A stretch of 64,000 nucleotides of DNA from Pseudomonas asuensis (GTDB lineage Bacteria; Pseudomonadota; Gammaproteobacteria; Pseudomonadales; Pseudomonadaceae): contig NZ_BMNW01000001.1 in the NCBI RefSeq assembly GCF_014646755.1, positions 452,039-516,038 on the forward strand, written 5' to 3'. This document shows positions 48,946-57,281 of this stretch, in pieces. The notes beneath the pieces are model-generated. The model searched no databases, was not told the origin of the DNA, and was given only the letters and a program-made list of their open reading frames with translations. How positions within the stretch are numbered: position 1 is the stretch's first letter; the number at the start of each line of letters is the position of its first letter. The translations under genes were made by a program, and so were the position numbers.

Positions 48946-49917
48946 ATGACGCAACCCCAGGCCTTTTATCGCGTGGTGGCTGATGATTTCGCCGCAGTCG
49001 ATGGCATCATTCGCCGACAACTCACCTCCCGCGTGCCCCTGGTCGAAAAAATCGGAGATTACATCGTCTCGGCTGGCGGGAAACGCCTACGTCCCCTTTT
49101 GGTCCTGCTGACTGGAAATGCACTGGGCCATAGCGACTACCCGACTCGGCTACTTGCAGCTACCATCGAGTTTCTGCATACATCAACCTTGCTGCACGAC
49201 GATGTTGTCGATGCTTCAGGCTTACGCCGAGGACGTTCTACGGCTAACGCCCTGTGGGGTAACGCGCCTAGCGTACTCGTTGGTGACTTCCTCTATGCGC
49301 GCTCCTTCGAGATGATGGTCGAACTAGGCTCGATGGAGGTTATGCGCATTATCTCTCAGGCAACGCGGGTTATTGCCGAAGGTGAGGTGCTGCAGCTTTC
49401 CAAGGTGCGTGATGCCAGTACGACTGAAGAAATTTACATGGAGGTTATTCGCGGCAAAACCGCCATGTTATTCGAAGCATCAACGCATAGCGCAGCGGCC
49501 TTGTGTGGAGCCTCTAGCGAACAGTCAGAGTCACTACGCCAGTTTGGCGACTATCTTGGCATTGCCTTCCAATTGGTCGATGATCTGCTTGACTACCGTG
49601 GCGATGCCACCACGCTTGGCAAGAACGTGGGTGATGACTTGGCAGAAGGCAAGCCTACCCTTCCCTTGATCGTCACCATGCGCGAAGGCACCGAAGAGCA
49701 GGCTGCCCTGGTCCGCAAGGCTATTCAGCAAGGCGGCAGCAAAGACCTGGAAGGTATTCGCAATGCAGTCGAGGCCGCAGGTGCTCTGGACTACACGGCT
49801 AACCTGGCACGCGACTATGCCGAGCAAGCGATTGCCTGCCTGGAAAGCCTGCCTGACAGCGTCCATCGCGATGCACTCATTGAGCTGAGCCAGTTTGCGG
49901 TAGCACGTACCCACTGA
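48946..49917 (+). CDS. ispB: Polyprenyl diphosphate synthase (octaprenyl/nonaprenyl) IspB
   Basis: Trans-prenyltransferase that builds the ubiquinone side chain. Two Asp-rich motifs, HDDVVDAS (first) and QLVDDLLDYRGD (second), plus GGKRLRPLLVLL are visible. ATG 48946 (MTQPQAFYRVV) gives 323 residues as in homologues; an 80-codon proline-rich in-frame extension upstream is not family-like. Pseudomonads use Q-9, so a nonaprenyl product is likely. Divergent from rplU. Confidence 0.94.
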   Translation: MTQPQAFYRVVADDFAAVDGIIRRQLTSRVPLVEKIGDYIVSAGGKRLRPLLVLLTGNALGHSDYPTRLLAATIEFLHTSTLLHDDVVDASGLRRGRSTANALWGNAPSVLVGDFLYARSFEMMVELGSMEVMRIISQATRVIAEGEVLQLSKVRDASTTEEIYMEVIRGKTAMLFEASTHSAAALCGASSEQSESLRQFGDYLGIAFQLVDDLLDYRGDATTLGKNVGDDLAEGKPTLPLIVTMREGTEEQAALVRKAIQQGGSKDLEGIRNAVEAAGALDYTANLARDYAEQAIACLESLPDSVHRDALIELSQFAVARTH

Positions 49918-49936
49918 TACGCGACTCATAAAAGAG

Positions 49937-49969
49937 CGCCATCTGCCGCTAGGCACGTGGCGTTTTTTT
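49937..49969 (+). terminator. Intrinsic terminator of ispB
   Basis: CGCCATCTGCC and GGCACGTGGCG pair with one mismatch around GCTA and are followed by seven T. Starts 20 nt after the ispB stop. Confidence 0.88.
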
Positions 49970-50021
49970 ATGTTCCTTTTGTGCGAATGGTCGCCTTGGA
50001 CAAAAAAACTTCAATCAAAGC

Positions 50022-50050
50022 TTGATTAACCAATAATAAGAATTATTCTC
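50022..50050 (+). promoter_or_regulatory. Promoter overlapped by a Fur box
   Basis: TTGATT (-35) and TATTCT (-10) are 16 nt apart. The 19 nt at 50032-50050 (AATAATAAGAATTATTCTC) match the Fur consensus at 14 of 19 positions and cover the spacer and -10 box. This predicts iron repression of the next gene. Confidence 0.75.
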
Positions 50051-50080
50051 ATCCATATATCCGTTATGGAGAGATTCGTT

Positions 50081-50335
50081 ATGACTTATTTGATTGATGC
50101 CTGGCTGGATCGTCCACACCCTTATCTGCGCATACTCAACCGCGAGACAGGGCAAGTCTGCGTTGTGCTGGACGAAGAGGCATTAGACGAATTACGGGAG
50201 ATGGGAGAGCTCGATGTGCAGAGCTTAAGCAGCAGCGAACCCGCTCGTCAGAAGGAACAGGTTCGCCAACTCTTTCTATTCTGCTATGCACGTGCCTTGC
50301 GGCCGGAAGATGGCAGCCAGCAGAGTTTTAGCTAA
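50081..50335 (+). CDS. Small conserved Pseudomonas protein, predicted iron-regulated
   Basis: 84-residue soluble protein of unknown function (MTYLIDAWLDRPHPYLRILN start), acidic in the middle (LDEEALDELREMGEL). No cysteines other than VCVV and FCYA, no signal peptide, no known domain. ATG 50081 has GGAGAG upstream. It sits after ispB like P. aeruginosa PA4570, a gene I recall as strongly induced by iron starvation. The Fur-box promoter here fits that. It may adapt metabolism to low iron; that is inference. Confidence 0.82.
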   Translation: MTYLIDAWLDRPHPYLRILNRETGQVCVVLDEEALDELREMGELDVQSLSSSEPARQKEQVRQLFLFCYARALRPEDGSQQSFS

Positions 50336-50365
50336 GCTGACCCTGCGGCCAGCCTGCTTGCAGAC

Positions 50366-50983
50366 TTAAAGAATTTCGAGCAGCTCTACGTCAAAAACCA
50401 ATACGCTGTGAGGCGGGATACTGCCAACGCCTTGAGCGCCATAAGCCAGCTCGCTCGGCACAGTAAGGCGCCACTTGCTGCCTACGCCCATTAGCTGCAG
50501 CGCTTCGGTCCAGCCTGCAATAACACCACCGACAGGAAACTCAGCAGGCTGACCGCGCTCATAAGAGCTATCAAATACGCTGCCATCAATCAGAGTGCCA
50601 TGATAATGGGTACGCACATGACTCTGGCGACTTGGCTTGTCGCCCTGCCCTTCAACCAGTACTTCATACTGAAGTCCGGAGGGCAGAAGAACAACACCTT
50701 CGCGTTTGGCGTTTTCCAGTAGGTAAGCAGCACCCGTTTCTGCCGCAGCTGCAGCCTTTGCTTGCGCTTCGGCCTGCATACGCTCACGGATGTACTTGAA
50801 GCTTTCGTTCAAATCATCAACTGATAGACGACTTTCCTGTTCGGCATAGGCATCCGACAGGCCTGCCAAGACAGCCTCGAGAGACATACCTGGCACTGGA
50901 TTCTGACGAAGCTGATCGCCCAACTGACGGCCAATGCCGTAGCTCACACGAGTCTCATGGGTGTCCAGATTGAGTTCGCTCAT
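50366..50983 (-). CDS. fklB: FKBP-type peptidyl-prolyl cis-trans isomerase FklB
   Basis: 205-residue prolyl isomerase. An N-terminal helical dimerisation domain (about 1-90, SYGIGRQLGDQLRQNPV) is followed by an FKBP domain (about 100-205) with HYHGTLIDGSVFDSSYERGQPAEFPV, IAGWTEALQLMGVGSKW and ELAYGAQG. No signal peptide, so cytoplasmic, unlike periplasmic FkpA/Mip. GAGGTGAG precedes the ATG. Confidence 0.95.
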   Translation of the reverse strand: MSELNLDTHETRVSYGIGRQLGDQLRQNPVPGMSLEAVLAGLSDAYAEQESRLSVDDLNESFKYIRERMQAEAQAKAAAAAETGAAYLLENAKREGVVLLPSGLQYEVLVEGQGDKPSRQSHVRTHYHGTLIDGSVFDSSYERGQPAEFPVGGVIAGWTEALQLMGVGSKWRLTVPSELAYGAQGVGSIPPHSVLVFDVELLEIL

Positions 50984-51095
50984 TACTCACCTCGATTGAA
51001 AAACAGCCAGCCTAACACAGACGGTAGTTAGGCTTGGCTTGTAAGCGGTAGGTAATACAGACGATGCCATCACCCAAAACACTATCAGCTAAGGC

Positions 51096-51413
51096 TCAGA
51101 CGCTTGCCTCACCATTACCCTTGAAACTAAGTCGCGTCTTCAAAGGTGCCTCGCTACGTGGCGCAGCACCTACCATTTCGTCATACGGAGAATACTGAAC
51201 GAGATAAAATGGCAGCTCTGGCAGGTCTCTAAGCACATGCTGTGCATGGCCTGGAGAGCGTAGATGCATGGTTTTACCATCACTCTCCTGAAGACGGCTT
51301 CGTACGTCTACACCCAGTATATCGAGTATGTAGAAACCTCCCTCTAACGAGAGAAGGTTGAGCTCCTGAATGCGACCTGCCTGGGCTAACGCCCTGAGTT
51401 CATCGAGTCTCAT
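51096..51413 (-). CDS. DUF6482 family protein
   Basis: 105-residue soluble protein found mainly in Pseudomonas and relatives. The start LDELRALAQAGRIQELNLLSLEGGFYIL and HLRSPGHAQHVLRDLPELPFYLVQ are the recognisable parts. No cysteine, signal or membrane segment is seen. Function unknown. Stands alone on the minus strand between fklB and the TIGR00645 gene. Confidence 0.82.
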   Translation of the reverse strand: MRLDELRALAQAGRIQELNLLSLEGGFYILDILGVDVRSRLQESDGKTMHLRSPGHAQHVLRDLPELPFYLVQYSPYDEMVGAAPRSEAPLKTRLSFKGNGEASV

Positions 51414-51472
51414 AGTGCCTCCAAGAGAGCATTTATCAGTCCGTCCAATAACTGCCTTGATACCGCGAATAC

Positions 51473-51967
51473 TTAATGATCGTGCTTGGTCAGTTTATCC
51501 AGATATCCCATGGCAAATGCCGAAACTACGAAGGTCAGGTGAATAATCACGTACCACTTCAGATAGGTAGTGTCGATATTTCTTGCATCCATGAAGATTC
51601 GCAGTAAATGAATGGATGAAATAGCAACAATGGATGCAGCCACCTTGTTTTTTAGTGAGCTGGAGTCCATTTTCCCGAGCCAACTGAGCTTTTCCTTGTC
51701 ATCCCCCAGCTCAAGTTGAGAAACAAAGTTCTCGTAACCTGACAGCATAACCATAACCAGCAAACCGCCCACTAAAGCCATGTCGATCAATGACAAAACC
51801 AACAGGATGAGGTCAGCTTCGGTCTGCTCGAGTATATGCGGGAGAAGGTGAAAGATTTCTTGAAAGAACTTAATGGCCAGCATAACCAAGGCTAGCGAGA
51901 GGCCAAAATAGATAGGCGCTAGTAACCAGCGGGCGGCATACATAGCATTTTCGAAAAAGCGTTCCAT
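51473..51967 (-). CDS. TIGR00645 / UPF0114 family inner-membrane protein (YqhA-like)
   Basis: 164-residue integral membrane protein. It begins [20 protein letters not shown] and has hydrophobic segments at about 10-35, 50-75, 108-125 and 136-155. The loop [33 protein letters not shown] is the family hallmark. Function unknown; E. coli YqhA is the model member. Same neighbourhood as in P. aeruginosa. Confidence 0.9.
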   Translation of the reverse strand: MERFFENAMYAARWLLAPIYFGLSLALVMLAIKFFQEIFHLLPHILEQTEADLILLVLSLIDMALVGGLLVMVMLSGYENFVSQLELGDDKEKLSWLGKMDSSSLKNKVAASIVAISSIHLLRIFMDARNIDTTYLKWYVIIHLTFVVSAFAMGYLDKLTKHDH

Positions 51968-52085
51968 GTAACTCGCTCATGACAGATGATCACGCGAGTA
52001 TACCGGCGAGTACCGCCCCTACAAACGCCCGGAACGGTACAATTCGTGGCAAATCATGAAGAGCGGCTCTTTCTAAGAAAAATAC

Positions 52086-52427
52086 TTAGCGCTCCGGATG
52101 AGCTTGGTAATTCATCACAGGTTGTGCACGTTCTCCATTCATTCGGCGAAGTTCACCCTGGATATGCAAGCGCCAGATTTGGGGGTCGGATGATGGAACG
52201 TAACCCTGCTCTTTCAGATTGTCAGCAATCGCCGCCATTACTGCCTCAGCGACAACCGGACCATGAAAAGGCCCTTGCGCCTTGATAGCTGTAGGGTGTT
52301 GACCTGACAGGCCAGCAGCGCAGAGCAATGTCCACATACCCGGCCGATGAGCCAGTGGTTTAACTTCGCACTCAATGCGGGTAACAAGACCCAGGCAAGG
52401 ACGGACTAGAGTGATGCTGCGGGGCAT
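52086..52427 (-). CDS. Conserved hypothetical protein
   Basis: 113-residue soluble protein with no domain I recognise. It starts MPRSITLVRPCLGLVTRIE and ends in MNYQAHPER. Two cysteines (RPCLG, IECEV) and a third in LLCAAG are present. GAGGAAG precedes the ATG. The arrangement before a LonB-like protease gene resembles P. aeruginosa PA4575-PA4576. A perfect inverted repeat lies 49 nt upstream of its start. Confidence 0.72.
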   Translation of the reverse strand: MPRSITLVRPCLGLVTRIECEVKPLAHRPGMWTLLCAAGLSGQHPTAIKAQGPFHGPVVAEAVMAAIADNLKEQGYVPSSDPQIWRLHIQGELRRMNGERAQPVMNYQAHPER

Positions 52428-52475
52428 GGCATCTTCCTCGATCTATTTTTCTAATAAGCCTGTCGTGCCCGAGGA

Positions 52476-52494
52476 GTTATCGAGGAGCGATAAC
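52476..52494. repeat. Perfect 7-5-7 inverted repeat, operator-like
   Basis: GTTATCG-AGGAG-CGATAAC. It sits in the 154-nt gap upstream of the 52427 gene and downstream of the LonB-like gene. Size and symmetry fit a dimeric repressor site; no T-run argues against a terminator. Confidence 0.5.
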
Positions 52495-52581
52495 GAACAT
52501 CAGCAGCGCAAGCCAGCTGCGGAGCGCCATGACCTATCGGCCATAGCGCATCTCTCACTCTTCCGACCTAGCCGCACATAC

Positions 52582-55014
52582 TCAGTTCTCGTCCTGCGTA
52601 TCCTTTTTGCTTTTATCTTTCAATTTGTCGGCTAGTTCATCTTCTAACTCAAGTTCAGCAATGTCTTTAAGCCGCTCCACCACCCGAGCATTTACGCTGC
52701 CCTCAGGAAAATTGCCCTGTGCATCCGGCGCACCTGCGGGTTCACCTACCAAGAGACTCAGGGCTTCGTCTGCCTGACGAACGGCATAAATATGGAAGCG
52801 TCCTTCTCGCACCGCCTCTACCACGCGCTCATCAAGCATAAGATTGATGACATTGGCTCTTGGGATAATGACCCCTTGTTCACCAGTCAAGCCACGGGCT
52901 GCACATAAGCGGAAGAAGCCTTCGATTTTTTCGTTTACCCCACCCACAGGTTGCACTTCGCCAAACTGGTTAATTGAACCGGTTATGGCAAAGCACTGCT
53001 TGAGAGGTGTGCGTGAAAGTGCGGAGATGAGCGTGCACGCCTCGCCTAGAGAGGCACTGTCGCCATCTACATAACCGTAGGACTGCTCAAGGGCAATACT
53101 GGCAGAGATAGCGAGGGGAAACTCTTGAGCATACCGACTGCCTAGATAACCCGTCAGGATCATTACACCCTTGGAGTGAATCGGCTGACCCAGGCTGACT
53201 TCTCGTTCGATATCGAGGATGCCACTGGCGCCAGGATAAACAGTAGCGGAGATACGGGCAGGCATACCAAAAGCCGAATCCGCAACCTCAAGAACTGTCA
53301 GGCCATTACATTTACCTACTGCAGCCCCTTCGGTATCGATCAGGATCTGGCCCGCCATGATGTCATCCAGCACGCGAGCTGAAACTCGCCCTGTGCGGGT
53401 TTCCTTGGCCTTCAAGGCACGCTCTACATGACCGCGGTCCGTTACCTCATCGCCTGCAAGCTGACGGATGAAGTCAGCCTCGCTGACTAATTGGAACAAA
53501 TCACCGATCCGAGCTGACAGTCGCCCCTGATGTTCCGCCAAGCGGGCACTATAGGTTGCAAGACGAGCAACCGCCGTTGCGGTCAAGGGTGCCATCCGCT
53601 CTTCAGAGGTACGTGTTTTGAGAAGCTGTGCGAATTGCTCAAGGCTGTCATCGCGCAGTGGAATCTCCTCATCGAAATCCACCAGCACTCGAAACATTTC
53701 CTGGAACTCTGAATCAAGCTCCTGAAGCGTGTAATAGATCTGCCGTGAACCAATGATGATGACTTTGATGTGTAGCGGGAGCACCTGCGGCGTGAGGCTA
53801 ACGGTCGCAAAGCGACCAAGGTCTGCCAGCGGCGATTCCATCTTGAGCTGCCGGGAATGCAAAGCACGTTTTAGAGCCTCCCAGACAAAGGGCTCGGTAA
53901 GAAGCTTTTCCGCCTCGACGATCAGAAAGCCGCCATTGGCTTTATGCAATGCACCCGGCCTTAATTGGCGATAGCTGGTGTACAGCGCGCCTTGGTCGGA
54001 GCTGTATTCGATCCGGCCGAAAAGATTGTCGTAGGTGGGATGAGGCTCGAAGATTACCGGTGCGCCACCGGTCGCATGATGGCCGATCACCAAGTTGGGC
54101 AGATACTGCTCTTTTAAATCCTTACGGCGTTGTGTATCTGTTTTCGCATCATCGATTAGCAGGTCGACGACAGTCTTGAGCAGGTCTACCTGCATGGCCT
54201 GCAAGTACGCACAAACGCCTGAATTATCGTTGTACTTCTCAACCAGGGGAGCCAGCAGCGGCTGTAGAGCCAGTGTAATGGTTTCTTCATTCAGCCGACG
54301 CAGTTCATTGCTGGACTCGCGACGCCATTGAGGGAGGCTGGCCAGTTCCTCATTGAGTCGCTCCTCTAGTGAAGAAATATCGGCATGGAAACGCTCGCGC
54401 TCTTCCTCAGGCAGCTGGGCAAAGTCGGCTTCATCCAGCGCCTTGCCCTCCTTCATGGGCGTAAAGGCAATATTGGTGCTATCGCGATAGAGTGCCACGC
54501 TTTTTTCCAGCGCGGCACGCTCTACAGTATCCAATGCCTGATCGTAGCGCTGATTGAACGCCCGATCGATGGCGCTCTTTTTCTGCTGGTAAGCGGGATG
54601 CTCAAAAACAGCAGGAAAAGTTGCCAGCAGATTATCGATCAGCTGCTCGATATCTGCGACAAAGTCATCGCCACTGCCTGGCGTCAGCTCGACGGCACGA
54701 GGCTCACGCAACTCATCGAAATTATTCAGATACGCCCAATCCGAAGGGGTAGGCAGGCGCTTGCCTTCCGCTTTCAAAAAGCGCTGTACGAAGGAGAAAC
54801 GTCCTGTTCCGGGCTCACCCATTACATACACGTTATAGCCAGGCCTAGGCATTGCTACGCCAAACTGCAAGGCCTCTACAGCACGCTCCTGACCTAGAAT
54901 GCCTCGAAATGGCTCTAATTCATCAGTGGTGCTAAAGGACAGCTGGGCAGGGTCAAAGGGACTGGTCAATTCGTCAGGCGCCAGGCGTAGGCCGGCAGCT
55001 ACAGGATCATGCAT
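52582..55014 (-). CDS. LonB-like ATP-dependent protease (AAA_32 / S16 Lon C-domain)
   Basis: 810-residue soluble Lon-related protease. An N-terminal AAA_32 region carries a degenerate-looking P-loop (VMGEPGTGRFSF, Arg where Lys is usual), then a long helical insert (about 120-320). The C-terminal S16 protease domain has the Ser/Lys dyad motifs GDSASLGEAC and GGVNEKIEGFF. The acidic/lysine-rich tail ends KDKSKKDTQDEN. ATG 55014 (MHDPVAAGLRL) has AAGGA upstream. Substrates unknown; related to P. aeruginosa PA4576 by position. Confidence 0.9.
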   Translation of the reverse strand: MHDPVAAGLRLAPDELTSPFDPAQLSFSTTDELEPFRGILGQERAVEALQFGVAMPRPGYNVYVMGEPGTGRFSFVQRFLKAEGKRLPTPSDWAYLNNFDELREPRAVELTPGSGDDFVADIEQLIDNLLATFPAVFEHPAYQQKKSAIDRAFNQRYDQALDTVERAALEKSVALYRDSTNIAFTPMKEGKALDEADFAQLPEEERERFHADISSLEERLNEELASLPQWRRESSNELRRLNEETITLALQPLLAPLVEKYNDNSGVCAYLQAMQVDLLKTVVDLLIDDAKTDTQRRKDLKEQYLPNLVIGHHATGGAPVIFEPHPTYDNLFGRIEYSSDQGALYTSYRQLRPGALHKANGGFLIVEAEKLLTEPFVWEALKRALHSRQLKMESPLADLGRFATVSLTPQVLPLHIKVIIIGSRQIYYTLQELDSEFQEMFRVLVDFDEEIPLRDDSLEQFAQLLKTRTSEERMAPLTATAVARLATYSARLAEHQGRLSARIGDLFQLVSEADFIRQLAGDEVTDRGHVERALKAKETRTGRVSARVLDDIMAGQILIDTEGAAVGKCNGLTVLEVADSAFGMPARISATVYPGASGILDIEREVSLGQPIHSKGVMILTGYLGSRYAQEFPLAISASIALEQSYGYVDGDSASLGEACTLISALSRTPLKQCFAITGSINQFGEVQPVGGVNEKIEGFFRLCAARGLTGEQGVIIPRANVINLMLDERVVEAVREGRFHIYAVRQADEALSLLVGEPAGAPDAQGNFPEGSVNARVVERLKDIAELELEDELADKLKDKSKKDTQDEN

Positions 55015-55302
55015 CGGAAATCCTTGTGTCGTTCGGACATGTCTGTCCGCATTCTGGCGTTGCAAGCCGGATAAGAGCAAGGCATGGCAATGCCTCCCCG
55101 GTCATCATGGCACACGAAGCGGTTACACCGTTTTGACGAATTTGTGACATGGAAGTGCCTAGCCTCAGAAATAACACCGACTCGCCAGTCTGGGGCTACG
55201 CTTAAGAAAAGAGGGTAAAAAAAGAAACGGGTTATGCGCAGTCGACCTAAGAGCTTTCTGTTGCTGCATCAGCGGCTGTGAGGTTTGCGCAGGAGTACCA
55301 TC

Positions 55303-55683
55303 ATGTTGATTAGAACGTTATTAGCTACAACCCTGGTCATAGGCCTAAGCGGCTGTGAAAGTTACCGTGATCAGCTGGTTGCAAAGGGGTATCCACCCCC
55401 CTATGCCGACGGTTATCACGATGGGTGCCTAACCGGTAAGCAGGCAGTCAATGGCATTGGCGCGCTTCATAAAAATGTGCCGCGGTATGACCAGGAACGT
55501 TATTACGCGCAAGGCTGGGAGGATGGCCACCGTCAGTGTGCCAGTACCGCTCAAAACGAGCAGACTCGTCGTTATTATGACGAACGCTGGAGCGAACACG
55601 AGGAGGACTGGGAGCGCAGCAAGCGACGCGGCATGGCTCGTGCTTTACGTGGGGATAGTAAAGAACAAAAGGACAGCAATTAA
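55303..55683 (+). CDS. Small lipoprotein of unknown function
   Basis: 126-residue predicted lipoprotein. Signal peptide MLIRTLLATTLVIGLSGC ends in lipobox LSGC (Cys18). The mature part begins ESYRDQLVAKGYPPPYADGYHDGCLTGKQA, rich in Tyr and Gly, and ends in a charged helix (RWSEHEEDWERSKRR). AGGAGT precedes ATG 55303. Ser at lipobox +2 is Glu here, so outer-membrane sorting is likely. Function not recognised. Confidence 0.82.
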   Translation: MLIRTLLATTLVIGLSGCESYRDQLVAKGYPPPYADGYHDGCLTGKQAVNGIGALHKNVPRYDQERYYAQGWEDGHRQCASTAQNEQTRRYYDERWSEHEEDWERSKRRGMARALRGDSKEQKDSN

Positions 55684-55789
55684 ACTCCTTTCTAGAAAAT
55701 GCTGCTGACTCAGGGACGCCACCAAGTGTTACTCGCTTTGCTTTCCTCATTCTGCTATTGCTCAATCAAAACGGATAAGCACTAGCAGA

Positions 55790-56737
55790 ATGTCTCAACT
55801 AAATGCTCGGCCCTTGGCTATTCTCATACCGGTCTGCCTGTTACTGGTGGCAATGATCTCTCTTCAAAGCAGCGCCAGCTTGGCCAAAAGTCTTTTCCCT
55901 GTCCTGGGTCCGATCGGCGTGACCACGCTGCGCCTTCTCTTTTCCGCCCTGCTACTTGTAGCTGTTCTTCGACCGTGGAAAGTCCTTGGCAAAGGGAGGC
56001 TATGGAAATCCCTGGTCGTGTATGGCATTGCCTTGGGCATCATGAATGTTTCGATTTATCTGGCCATGGAGCGGATTCCCATTGGAATCGCAGTCGCCCT
56101 TGAATTCACAGGCCCCCTGGCCGTCGCCATAATTGCCTCTCGTCGGCTGATCGATTTTGTGTGGATCATCCTGGCTATTTTAGGGCTGGTATTGCTTTTG
56201 CCGGTCGGGCATGCTGCCGACGGTATAGATCTATTAGGCGCGTTTTTCGCCTTGCTGGCAGGTGCCTGCTGGGCCCTCTACATCGTGTTCGGCAAGAAAG
56301 CCGGAGCGGCCTATGGTGCCAGCACCGTTGCACTGGGTTCGAGCATTGCGGCGCTGGGAGTCTTACCATTGGGACTTTATGAAGCAGGACCCAGCCTGTT
56401 TGCGGTCGAAACGCTGCCGATTATTCTGGCAATTGCGATCATGTCTTCTGCCCTGCCTTATGTGCTGGAAATGATGGCACTGACAAAACTGCCTACACAG
56501 ACATTTGGCACGTTGATGAGCGTGTCTCCTGCCTTGGGCGCCCTGTCAGGCTTTATCTTTCTTGGCGAGAGGTTAACCCTGGGTCAATGGATAGCGTTGG
56601 CCTGTATTGTAGTTGCCTCGATCGGGACGACGCTCACCATCAGGAAATCTTCTGATGCACCTCACTCTGACTCTAAGGAGGCGCTTGCTGCTGAAAGGGC
56701 TACCCTTAAAGCATCGAACCCCAATCCTGGAGGATGA
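55790..56737 (+). CDS. rhtA: EamA/DMT-family exporter, RhtA-like (threonine/homoserine efflux)
   Basis: Ten-helix DMT-superfamily exporter of 315 residues with two EamA repeats (about 15-140 and 150-285). SASLAKSLFPVLGPIGVTTLR and AMERIPIGIAVALEFTGPLAVA match the RhtA/YbiF branch, which exports threonine and homoserine in E. coli; other amino acids are possible. A soluble Ala/Ser/Lys tail of ~30 residues is longer than in E. coli. The gntK ATG follows directly after its stop. Confidence 0.85.
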   Translation: MSQLNARPLAILIPVCLLLVAMISLQSSASLAKSLFPVLGPIGVTTLRLLFSALLLVAVLRPWKVLGKGRLWKSLVVYGIALGIMNVSIYLAMERIPIGIAVALEFTGPLAVAIIASRRLIDFVWIILAILGLVLLLPVGHAADGIDLLGAFFALLAGACWALYIVFGKKAGAAYGASTVALGSSIAALGVLPLGLYEAGPSLFAVETLPIILAIAIMSSALPYVLEMMALTKLPTQTFGTLMSVSPALGALSGFIFLGERLTLGQWIALACIVVASIGTTLTIRKSSDAPHSDSKEALAAERATLKASNPNPGG

Positions 56738-57235
56738 ATGATTTATCTGATCATGGGCGTATCAGGCAGTGGCAAAACCACTATAGGAGAACGTCTGGCT
56801 AAGCGTCTGGGCTGCCAATTCTCCGATGCCGACCAATTCCACAGCGAGGCCAATCGGAAAAAAATGGCCGAGGGCACTCCTCTTAATGATGATGATCGCT
56901 GGCCATGGCTGGATGCCATTCGTGCTGCGATGCAGGAGGCTCATCACAACCGGCAAACTCATGTATTTGCCTGCTCGGCGTTGAAAAAACAGTATCGAGA
57001 ACGCTTACAAACTGCCACCGAAGGCATTGTTCTCGTCTTTTTGAATGGACCTGCCGAGGTGCTCAGTGAGCGGATACTCAACCGTCGCGGCCATTTTTTC
57101 GACCCGCGCCTGCTGCAGAGCCAAATTGACACGCTTGAGCCTCCTAGCGAGCAGGAGGCTCTGCTCATTGATGTTCGTCAGTCTCCAGATGAGATTATTG
57201 ACGTCATCCTTCAGGCCAGTGAGCGCAGGCAATAA
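56738..57235 (+). CDS. gntK: Gluconokinase
   Basis: ATP-dependent kinase making 6-phosphogluconate from gluconate, entry to the Entner-Doudoroff route. P-loop GVSGSGKT at residues 7-14, DADQFHSEANRKKMAEGTPLNDDDRWPWL and FACSALKKQYRERL are the family motifs. 165 residues. GGAGGA overlaps the end of rhtA. No gluconate permease or GntR is adjacent, so its linkage is unusual. Confidence 0.94.
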   Translation: MIYLIMGVSGSGKTTIGERLAKRLGCQFSDADQFHSEANRKKMAEGTPLNDDDRWPWLDAIRAAMQEAHHNRQTHVFACSALKKQYRERLQTATEGIVLVFLNGPAEVLSERILNRRGHFFDPRLLQSQIDTLEPPSEQEALLIDVRQSPDEIIDVILQASERRQ

Positions 57236-57265
57236 AAAGCCGCCGCAATAATGCGGCGGCCTTTT
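57235..57265. terminator. Bidirectional terminator between gntK and ettA
   Basis: GCCGCCGCA and TGCGGCGGC form a 9-bp stem, with A-run before and T-run after. It lies between convergent stop codons and can serve both genes. Confidence 0.9.
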
Positions 57266-57281
57266 AGTACACAAGAGCTGA

